Source of the DNA: Asterias rubens
Taxonomy: Eukaryota > Echinodermata > Asteroidea > Forcipulatida > Asteriidae
DNA length: 64,000 nucleotides
Direction of reading: 5' to 3'
Assembly (NCBI RefSeq): GCF_902459465.1
Contig: NC_047082.1
Span: forward strand, 620,001-684,000
In this document: in pieces, positions 50,701 to 62,500 of the stretch
How the letters are laid out: each line of letters opens with the position of its first letter
How positions within the stretch are numbered: the first letter of the stretch is position 1
Notes under the pieces: generated by a model
The model's input: the letters and a program-made list of their open reading frames with translations, nothing else
Told to the model about the DNA's origin: nothing
Database searches by the model: none
Position numbers and translations under genes: made by a program

Positions 50701-53700
50701 GATATTCCTTGTTTTACTACAGACTGTTGGAGAGTTGGTTACCAACTTCATTGACTCATTCAGGCCTACTGCTCGAATGGTATCCATCACCGGTAGGCCG
50801 TGCCTCTTGCCGGTCGTTGGTCACTTCAACGCCACTCATAACTCTTGGAAGTTGGACCCTATCACGTTGATGTTCCCACTTAAAGGACTGCTTCCTTATG
50901 ACAAGGTAAGCTTCTTAAAGATTCTCTGATCATTTGCCATACCATTTTTTACGTACTTTTGCGGCAAAATGATTGGAATATCAAACCCTTTCGTTTGTTG
51001 TGACCCTTTTTGTTGTTGTTGGTTATAGGAGCAGACCCAGCGCCAGACTAAATTACTACGCTATGTTTTGGAACAGCCTTACTCAAGAGATATGGTGCGG
51101 ATGATACTGGGGTTGAACATCCAGGTGAATCTTAGTTAATCGTTTATTATGATACTCTAGGATTTTCGTTTTTTATTTTCATTTATTATTTTCCTTGACC
51201 AGTTCTTGAATGTCTTTGACTTATACAATTGTATTTTATCATTCTCCTTTTTTTTTCACCAATATGGAAATAAATGTTGATTGGATTTAATTGAATTGAA
51301 CTATTAATTTTAGATTTTGAATGTAGATGATTTATTGCTTCTTCACTTCAATTAACAATCAAAATGGTAGTTTACACTCAAACCCAGGAGACTCCTGGAA
51401 GATCTGTGAGATTTAGAATCACTAGAAATCTTCCATTCTCTAACCCCTTCTCCCATGTGTTTTTTCACCTATTAAAGCAAAAGCAACGGTGTCTAGTCCT
51501 GGAAGAGATGTTAGCAGACCTAGTGGTCGTTGCCATGGAACGTACGGAGCAGACTGATGGGTCATTTGAGCTTGGCTGCCCCACGAATGCCCTCTGGCAG
51601 CACCTGTCAAGTCAACTCATCTTCTTTTTGCTTTTTAATTTTGCCAGCTTCCCACACATGGTGATGTCACTTAATGAAAAGGTAAACCTCACAACCTTTG
51701 TACATGTATCTGTCATCAGAAGTTAATGACAAAACAGTTCTAACCGTAAACCAAACTTGAAAATGATTCCTTTAATTTGTGTTTCTTTGGAGCATTTAGC
51801 CTAGAGCTGAAACTTCATACAAAGCACTGCTTGGTTTAAATGATCTACTTTAATGATTTGAGTACTTTTTGTAACACAAAACGCAAATTCCACAGTTTTT
51901 CATTTAACCTAATACGTGTACCTGGTTTGGAGATAATGATGGTAGAAAGCTTCCCTTCAAACATTACTTGCGGAGGTTCTGTAGTTTTTGAGAAATGAGT
52001 AAAACAATTGCACAAAAATAATTTTCTTAGCACATACAACAAATTTAAGCTTCTCTCCTTAAAACATTGTTCTGTGAAGTTCACTTTTTTTTCTCAAAAA
52101 AATTGATGACTAATGAAGCTAAAAACTTCCATAGATAAATTACATAGAGTTTCATACACAGTGAGTAGGGATTCTTGTCATCAAAACCATTTAAAAGAAA
52201 CGAGGTAAAAGAACAATCTCCTGACGATGACTAGAGCAAGCTAGTCAAAACGTTGGGACCAATTTAAGAACTGACTCTGCGGCAGTACAGTTAATTACGA
52301 TCCTGTAAGCTAAAGTAGTAGTCCCAGCCTATTTTATGTACCATCTGCCCGGGTAATAGTTAAAAAAAGGACAGTTCTTTTCAGAACTAAGAAGTCTCCC
52401 GAACCCCCGAACATCTACCTCGCGGTAGTAGAATAAAGCAAGACAGTTCTCTAAGAACAAACTCTACCTGGCAAGTAGATACACACATGGTGTTACCGCA
52501 AACCAAATATATAAGAACAGGCAATTTGTTTCTCCATTTTCTTAGCTGTGTAATCGTCGTCTGACCAAGGGACGTGATCATCTGATGTGGCTTCTGCTCC
52601 AGTTCATCTCTGGTAGTATTAAGAAGAATCCACTCAGTGATTTCTTTCCAGTCTTGAAGCTCTTTGATATATTCTTCCCAGAAAAAGAGGTATGGGATTT
52701 TCTTAAGCCACTTGACTGATCTAAGAAGGTTTAACTTTTCATAATTGAGTTTTTACAGCATTACGTTTTGATATCAATAGACCTTGTAATTTCTGCTTCT
52801 TCTCACCATACACTCTTGATTTGTTGAGATATGTAGAACATCACCATTCCAACAGCTTTATTCCACGTACTGCATCTCTTTGGAACTCTTTGCCTCGTGC
52901 ATGTTTCCCTCCATCCTACAATCTACACTGTTTCTAGATTAATATCAATTCCTGAATTCACATTAAATAATTTTTCTACTTGTAGCCCCATACCGAGAGT
53001 GGCTTTTAGTCTTGTTTGGGGCCAACTTGCATGAAAAAAGTCTTGGGCCTAATTGAAACTTTTTTCTTTGACTTTATTCTCTCTCGTTGTAGCCTCTACC
53101 TGTCCCAGACATAAGTCATCCACAGTGTACACATAGCCTGGCCATGGCTTGTATCTGGATTCATCTGACACGTAAAGCACAGAGTGATAAGGTGTCATTA
53201 CAGAGACCTGCACTCCCATCTCTCAAGCTGCATCTAGAGTAAGTGCATCGGTCAATAGTTCACTATGGCCCTGTAGCCTGATCTCTATTGACCTTTGTCT
53301 ACTAATGCCCCTGCTAATCACTGCATAAATATGCACTTCCATCTCTCTCTGCATCTAGAGTGAGTACAATCTCAAGGTAGTCAATATGTCACTAGGGCCC
53401 TGGTATATCTAAACATGGCCCTGTAGAACTAAAACAAGTGTGTCGGCCTGATCTCTAATGCCCTTTTGTCTACTAATGCCCCTGTTAATCACTGCATAAA
53501 TATGCACTTCCATCTCTCTCTGCATCTAGAGTGAGTACAATCTCAAGGTAGTCAATATGTCACTAGGGCCCTGGTATATCTAAACATGGCCCTGTAGAAC
53601 TAAATCAAGTGTGTCGGCCTAAACTCTTATGCCCTTTTGTCTACTAATGCCCCTGCTAATGCCTACTCAAAACAAAAAAAAGTCCAAACAAATGATGATG

Positions 53701-56700
53701 ATTTCAATGGTAATTTGCATGGTGTTCATGATGAAATATGCCACAAAATGAAACTCTCTATCTCCTTTCTGTGCAGGTTCCTACAACAGAGTTACAACTG
53801 TACCAACCTTCCATTGACTGACTATCGTATTGCCATGCTATGCAATGCATGTAAGTTAAATTCAGTATAATGTTGTGATGAGATGACCAATGATTTGTAA
53901 ATTTATTATACCAAACAGGAATGAGTGATTATTAAGCTTCGAATGGGTACCACTATGATAAGCCTGTGCGTATGTTGTCTCTGTCCGTTTGTTTACTTCT
54001 AATGTGCAGACCTTGAAATAGCTTTTGCTGTGGCGCCCTTTGCAATGTTCCAATACAAATTGTTCATTTCCTCATAGAAGTGTCCCATTACTTGAGGAAA
54101 ATTGCTGTTCCCCTTCATGAATGAAATTCAACGCCTGAATGTGTGATCAAGGGTCCCCATTTAGCTGGCATGCGTGCCTGTTCGGGGTTTCCCCTTTTGT
54201 ATTTTGATGTTTTGTACAAAAAAAAGTATAAACTTAACTAGAAATGTTAAATATTATTATTATTAACATTTACCGAATGCTGTGTGTAATGGTCTATTGA
54301 TTTTTGATGGTTGTAGACAGTACAAGTACCGATATGTTCCCTCGCCCCATGGCTGTTCTGGTTGAGAGTACATACAGCTCTGGGAAGACCACTGTCTCCA
54401 TGCCAGGTCCTGGGATGTGTGTTGCGTCTGGACCCACCACACCTCTCTCAATGAGCTTATTGGATTCACTCACTGTACATGCCAAAATGAGGTCAGTATA
54501 ACATGCTGTTTATAAGTAGGATTCAAAACTTTGCATGGTGGAAGTACAACCAAGAAAGGTTTGTAATAACACCATGTGACTATCTCTCTTGATTAGTGTT
54601 GGTTCTGGTTCTGAAACGAACCGGTGGTTAACGACTCATAAAAACGACTCTTAACGACTCTGAGAAGAGCCACCGAAACCAGAACCAACTCCAATCAAGA
54701 GAGATATTCACAAGGTGTCACCGCAAACCTCTCTTACATTAGTTTTGCTGTATACACTATGAGAATACATTGGGTGTCATGGCCGAGCGGATAAGAACAC
54801 TGTACTCGAGCTCCGGTGTTTCTGTTTAGCAGAGTGTTGGTTCGAGTCCCGATCATGACACCTGTTTCCAAATTGCTGAACCTGTTTTTTCCCGATAGTG
54901 ACATCATTTATTCTCTCTCCCCTTAGTCTGATTCATCACATTGTCAACAAGAACATCATGACCGCTATCCACCATCAGGCCACAGCTGTGGCTCTATCTC
55001 CAGCTCTGGTTGAAACCTACAGTAGACTCTTAGTCTATACTGAGATCGAGACTCTCGGCATCAAGGGATTCATCTGTAAGTCTTTACTGACACCCACTCT
55101 CTTCCTCATCCCCTTCTCTCTTCCCTAACCCTAACCCAAACCTACAGTAGACTCTTAGTCTATACTGAGATCCAGACTCTCGGCATCAAGGGATTCATCT
55201 GTAAGTCTTTACTGACACCCACTCTCTTCCTCATCCCCTTCTCTCTTCCCTAACCCTAACCCAAACCTACAGTAGACTCTTAGTCTATACTGAGATCGAG
55301 ACTCTCGGCATCAAGGGATTCATCTGTAAGTCTTTACTGACGCCCACTCTCTTCCTCATCCCCTTCTCTCTTCCCTAACCCTAACCCAAACCTACAGTAG
55401 ACTCTTAGTCTATACTGAGATCGAAACTCTCGGCATCAAGGGATTCATCTGTAAGTCTTTTTTTTTAATTTTTTTAATTTTTTTTTATGACAAATTCTTA
55501 TATAGCGCATTTCACAATAAACCGTATCAATGCGCTTTACATTAGTCCCCTGGTCATTGGGCCAATAAACATCCCTTTAATCTTTCTCAGCTCCTATTAG
55601 GGAGTATACAGCCCCGAGCTGCCGTGGCGCTCCGAAAGCTTTTCATTCACAATATCAACCTCTACCCTCGCAGGTACCCGTTTATACCCCTGGGTGAAGA
55701 GAAGCAATTATAGTAAAGTATCTTGCTCAAGGACACAAGTGTCACGACCGGGATTCGAACCCACACTCCGGGGAATTAGCACCAGAACTTGAATTCGATG
55801 CTCTTAACCACTCGGCCGTGACACTCTACAGTCTTTACTGACGCCCACTCTCTTCCTCATATCCTTCTAGATTTATGCTGCGGTTGAGATGTCCATCTAT
55901 GACCCCTCCACCCCTCACATGGTACTTCCTGTGCCTTTGGTGTTCCCACTACCCCTCCTAGAGTCCACCTCAAGTCCACCTCAACTCCACCTGTGCCCTC
56001 TGTCAACCACTCCTATGGTGTCCCCTTAACCCCTCCCACAGTGTCTTCTCTCAAAATCATACCTGTTGACCCCTCCCATGTTGTCCCTTCTGCCCCTCCT
56101 CATCCCATGGTGTACTCTCTGCCTGTCTAATGGTTCACCCTCTGCTCCTACCCCCATGGTGCCCCTTCTCTTTTGACGTTGTTAAACTGAAATAAATTAG
56201 TGACTGTCATCCATCCCATGTTGAGCCATGCATGACGTCACCAATCTAATTACTGACTCTCCTTAACATGAACATGTACATGTATATCAGCTTTTCTCTC
56301 ATTTGACTGTTGTATTTTTCATGTGTTTTAGCTAAAGTTCTCCCCAGTGTCTGTGAAGCCAAGGCGTGGGGTATGCTACACACACTACTGGAGTTATTCA
56401 GCTTCCGTTTACAGCACATACAGCCACAGTACATCGTCCAGCTATTGTGTAATCTACACTCACTCAGCAAGATCCCACTAGCCAATCAGAATCAACTGTA
56501 TCAATGGTAAGGGTCGAAGGTCAATATGGAGAGACTAAGGCTGGTTTCTAATTTGGCCGTTATGGCTATGCCCACGGCATATCGCTGCGCCATCATGCGT
56601 TGAAATATACAACTTCCTTTGTACTCCAGTTAACATTTGCATGGCTTCTGACTGGCACCTCTGAACAAAGATATTGATAAAATAGGGAGACCGCCAGCAT

Positions 56701-59519
56701 TAGGGTTAGGCAGCTCAGTTGTTAAAACCTGGGCACGTTAATTTGGAGGTCGCAAGTTCAAGTCTCGATCAAGTAAATTTGTGTTTGTTCCACCCCAACA
56801 TTTTTGAAATCTTTGTTTACGTTTAGTATTGAGAGTACAGCATTACGCATCATCACTGGGCTAGGGAGTGCAGATGTTCAGCCCCAGCTGTCACGTTTTC
56901 TCACAGAGCCCAACAACCTTCTCTCAGCTGACTCGGAGGAGTTGAACCGTGCTTTAGTTCTCACTCTAGCAAGGGCCATGCATGTCACTGGTAAGAAGTA
57001 GATCCTAGTGGTTTTTATATCAAGCAAAGATTTTTTGCAAACGCCATTTTTTCGGAGAGCGTTCTCTTGCAGATCTTGCTTTTTTCAGGGCACTTGAGTC
57101 GTGAGAGATGAATTTAGCTCTTGAGTTTTCCTCTTTAACGAATTCCGGTTTAGAAACTAGAAACTCGGAAAGAGTTGATGTAAACAATTCGTTCAGCAGA
57201 GGTGCTGATTATTAATATTATTATTATTTGTTTCGGATCATCTCAGGCTGTTCTCCATGGTCATTATACATGTTATAAGGGTTGATTTGGTTGGATACCA
57301 AAGGGTGCCCTTGCTTGCCAGCAGCTCAAACACATAGCCAGGTTGTCATGGTTGTTTTTTATATAGCTTCTGAGCTTGCGAGTAAGTGAGGATAAGCCTT
57401 CCAAAATATTTTTATTGTGACCCTTGGAATAAATGCGGGCTGAAGCGGCAAAATGACTCTGATGTGTGAAGACAACACAAACACGTCAGTACCGGTCTTC
57501 GGCTGGCCCAAAACTTAATCAATTATTTTTCATTGTTATTATAATAAACTATTTGCCTTTCTTTAGGTTCAGAGACGCTCTCAGGTTCCTGGTGTAAAGA
57601 CATCTTAGCTACCCTGTTTGCCAACACTCCTCATAACTGGGCCTCCCACACCTTGAAGTGTTTCCCTACTGCCCTCCAAGAATTCTTTGAGGCTAACCCC
57701 GCCATTCAGGAAGACCGCTCCCTTCTCAAGAAGACCGTCGAGGATGAGCATCGAAAATGGAAAGGTAAAGACAATAAAATAATAACCGCAGGCGACTTTA
57801 GTCATAACAGAGTTTGTAAAAATGGCCTTTGAATAAAAGCTTTTTTTGTGTAAGAATGTGTGTTTCAAGCTTGAATGGTCAAACAATGGGGTCTACAGCG
57901 GTTCTTAATGTTAAATGAATTCGGGATCAAAAGGGTTTTTACGATTTATCGATTTGATGCATTGGTAATAATTTAAATTTTAGTTAATGAGGTTTATTTT
58001 CCCGGACAGCAATGACCAACGAAGCAGAGATTCTAAACCGGTTTGCCAGCCAAGGGACACAGTCGTTATTCCTCTGGTAAGATTTTATTTGATTGCCCTC
58101 TCTTGTCGTATCAACAGATATGAGTTTTCAAACAGTCGTGTAGGCATTTCATGTAATTTTTGTATTGAAATTTTTTTTTTGGGGGGGGACAGTATGTAAA
58201 CTTAATGTATGACTTTAAGTGCCATGACTGGGATTCGAATGACACACTTGATTCAGAAGTTGATTCGATGCCCTTGACTACTTGGCCACGACATCAAATT
58301 ATTTTGTTCTTTCCCCGTCAGCTTGATTTGGAAGATGCTTCTAGAGAACGAGCCAAGTCATATCAATCCAGTCGCGGTCAAAGTCATTGAGCGTATTGGT
58401 CCGAGGGCGCTCTCCAAACACATCAGAACCTTTGCAGATTTCCTGGTGTTTGAATTCTCGACCTCTGCAGGGGGTCAACATGTCAATAAGGTCAGTATGT
58501 TAAAATATTCACTGTTGTTATCTTATTCACATTTTTATTTTACATTTCTTAAACTCATGGTACATATCATGAAAACAACCCTTGTTGCACAAATTTGTGT
58601 GCTTTCAGATGCCTCAAGAAGGCTTCAGGCCTGAAGTCTTTCAATATTTGAGTGGATAGGATTTGAAACTTTGCATGGTGGAAATACGATATAGAAAGGT
58701 TTGCGAAACACCATGTAATGACTATCTCTAATGAGTTTGGGTGGTTCTGAAAGAGCTTTCTCCAGAAGACGATCAGAGCATACTGATCGAAACGTCGGGT
58801 TGAAACAAGGGTTCTTTTCAGAACCACCCAAACTCATTAGAGATAGTCATTACATGGTGTTACCGCAAACCTTTCTATATAACATTTGAGTGAGAAATAA
58901 CCTCTTTCTCTAAGCCTATAAGTTATTCCAGAGGGAGCCGTTTCTCACAATGTTTTATATCAATTGAGATCTCCATTACTCATTATCAAGTAAGTATTTA
59001 TGCAATTATTTTTGAGTACATGTAGGCACCAATAGTGGCCAGTGCGTTTAAGACACTCCAACAGGTTCCTCCCCATGCTTACCCCAAACCCTACTTTAAT
59101 GGACGCCCTCTTCGTCAATCATTAATCATTGCAGGAGATCAAAGGGGTAGAAAATGGTTACTTAATAACATTATAGTGGACGACCTGTTGATTTGTGGAT
59201 GTTTTCTTGTTACAGTGTGTTGAGACGTTGAATGACATGGTGTGGAAACTCAACATCATCAGCTTGGACAGACTCATACTCAACTTGGTAAGTTTTTTAT
59301 TATTATTATGGTTTATTTATTAACTGCACTGGCGGCCAAGCAGGCCGAAAAATTACATTTACAACAAGTTCCTTGTGGTATTCAAACCTTCTCTCACTCA
59401 TCATCATTCAGGACCAGTGCTTTAGGTAGTTCTGTAAAACATTATGTTCCTGTTGCTAAACTTTTGTTTGCAAGTATTGTTTCTGTACTTTGTGAACTTA
59501 CGGAATAACTAATAATAAT

Positions 59520-59580
<61 letters not shown>

Positions 59581-62500
59581 GCTGGTGTCAAGTTCATAGA
59601 GCTTCAATGTGTACACATGTTATTTGCTTAGCCATGAAATCATTAGTAGTAACAATAAAAGCACACTTGTAAGGGCCACTTAAAACATGCTAACGGATTG
59701 ACGTCATCCAGCCGCCATCTCGGAGGAAAAAGCTATTGACGTCATCCAGCCGCCATCTCAGAGGAAAAACGCTATTGATGTCATCCAGCCGCCATCTCGG
59801 AGGAAAAACGCTATTGATGTCATCCAGCCGCCATCTCAGAGGAAAAACGCTATTGATGTCATCCAGCCGCCATCTCAGAGGAAAAACGCTATTGATGTCA
59901 TCCAGCCGCCATCTCGGAGGAAAAACGGTATTGATGTCATCCAGCCGCCATCTCGGAGGAAAAACGCTATTGATGTCATCCAGCCGCCATCTCAGAGGAA
60001 AAAGCTATTGATGTCGTCCAGCCGCCATCTCGGAGGAAAAACGCTATTGATGTCATCCAGCCGCCATCTCGGAGGAAAAACGCTATTGATGTCATCCAGC
60101 CGCCATCTCGGAGGAAAAACGCTATTGATGTCATCCAGCCGCCATCTCGAAGGAAAAACGCTATTGATGTCATCCAGCCGCCATCTCGGAGGAAAAACGC
60201 TATTGATGTCATCCAGCTGCCATCTCGGAGGAAAAACGCTATTGATGTCATCCAGCTGCCATCTCGGAGGGAAAAACGGAAATGAAACAATCAAGACGCA
60301 CAGATTTGTACGCGCGGCGCACAGTATTGGCCAATGAACACCCTCCTTTTGACCTCTAGGTGAGGCGCCCTACTGAAATGACGTCATTTGCATGAGGTCT
60401 ATCGAAGGACTAGACTTATAAGGCCTGATGTTGAGATAAAAATTGTGCATATTTTACTTCCGATCCTAAAACTGATCCTTTATACATTTACTTGATTAAA
60501 ACCAGGCTCTGCGTAACCATGAAGGCAGCGAGGCTCAGGTGTGTTTCTTCATCATTCAGCTTCTACTCCTCAAACCCAGTGAATTCAGGAACCGTGTCAA
60601 CGATTTCATTAAAGACAACTCCCCTGAACACTGGCTGCAGTCTGACTGGCACACCAAACACATGAACTACCATAGAGTAAGTCAAATCCGTTTCTCTATG
60701 TTCCTGGTTTGATTGGCTGCATATTGCGCCACAGCACCTTGTAAACCATTACATTGTGCTATATGATACAGTAGGTCTCATAATTCAGATGTAGTCCCAC
60801 GTACCTTGCAGGAAAATACTGTACAGCACCTTGAGCGTCACTGAGTGGCGGGTATGTATAATGCCTTGCTTTTTGTATTTTCATTTTGTCTTAAATTTCA
60901 TATTTGTATGTGCATTTTCCTTTATATTCTTGTACCCCCTCTTCTGTCCCACCCTATTTAATATGTATATTAGCAGACTGAACCATCTGGTTTATGTATT
61001 TTCATATCGATTATAAATTTCATATTTGTATGTGCATTTTCCTTTATTCGCTTATACCACCTTCTTCTGCCACCCCATTGATGTAATTAGCAGACTGAAC
61101 CATATATTGATTATTGTATTTTCATATTTTAATAAATTTCATATTTCTCTGTGAATTTTTCCTTTATTCTTGAATGCCCCCTTCTTCTGCCCCCACCCTA
61201 TTTAATATGTTTATTGGCAAATTCAACTATTTGGTTATTCTGCCTGGTCCTGCATATATTTGTTTTCCTTGTGAAGTCTGATGTGTAAATATTGTATGGA
61301 AGTTTTCAACAAAAGCAGGTTTTAATAATAATTTTGTTTTGCTGTGTAGAAATATCCAGAGAGATATTACTACGAAGGTATGTTGGAGTTGACAGGAACG
61401 ACCATGAGTACACCCTGTCAGAATCTCCCTGTGTACTTCAGTAACGTGTGTCTCCGCTTCATACCGGTAAGAACCAGTTCAATCCAGTTCAATCCAGTTC
61501 AATCCAGTTCAATCCAGTTCAATCCGGTTCAATCCAGTTCAATCCAGTTTCAAACTGAATTTTAAAAAATCTGTCTTGCCTTAAAGTAAATTTGTTGATT
61601 ACAAATTCAGCATCAAGAGATTTTCTGATGATTGCAAAATACTGGTGAAAATATGCAGTTTCTTATACAGTGCTATAATTTACTAAACCTTCCTTCCTTG
61701 TCTTCTCTCTATGGGTTCTTGGCTAGTACAGTGATTAAGTTCAGTTTTCTGAGAGTCCTAGGCTGCACAACCAGATTAAATGAGATCAATTGAAGTGAAA
61801 TACTTTTCTATTTCCTTCATATCAGGTGTTTGATATTCTCATCCATCGTTTCTTAGAGCTTCCTCCCGCCTCTAAGTCACTTGAGATTCTCCTAGACCAC
61901 CTTGGAGGACTCTATAAATTCCATGGTAAGATATTGACTCTAGATTAAAAAAGGAAATGGTCTTATTTTTGAGACTTGATTTTTATTAATTTCTGAATCT
62001 TTGTCCCCCCAGATCATCCTGTGACGTATCTGTTTAACACTCTTCATTACTATGAGAAGAAACTCCGAGATCGTCCCCAGCTGAAGCGTAAACTCATCGG
62101 AGCAATCATCCTGGCCCAGAAGTCCATCAAACCAGCCGGCTGGTGAGTAAAACTAAATCAGTTCTTTAATTGAATGCATACATTTGGTTATTATTGTTAA
62201 AACTAAGGGCAATCAAAACTTTGTATCTTATCTTTGCATTGTATTCCTTTTATATATTGCTTCTACTGTGGCATATAAAGTGTCTTATGAATCATCATTT
62301 TGAGGAGCTACTTACATGTATTCCCTTGGGAATTGTGATTCAACACTTGAGAATTTGATTGAATTATTTTCCCATAAATCTTAATGACTGACTTTGTACT
62401 GTATGATTTCATTCAAACGTTTGTACTTTCTTCCTTTTTACATGTTGTTTATAATGTAATGTGCCATGACTCATTGAAGCTTGAAAAAGGCTTTTATAAG

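Noticed and set aside
54771-54864. Functional tRNA gene
   Set aside because: The acceptor-like stem is perfect, but the T-stem does not pair well and the same head recurs in SINEs nearby, so a SINE head is the simpler reading.
59736-60337. Open frames of about 90-110 codons on both strands with a 13-residue repeat
   Set aside because: They are produced by the 39-bp minisatellite, whose unit length is a multiple of three. They start at TTG or inside repeats and lie in a MED23 intron.
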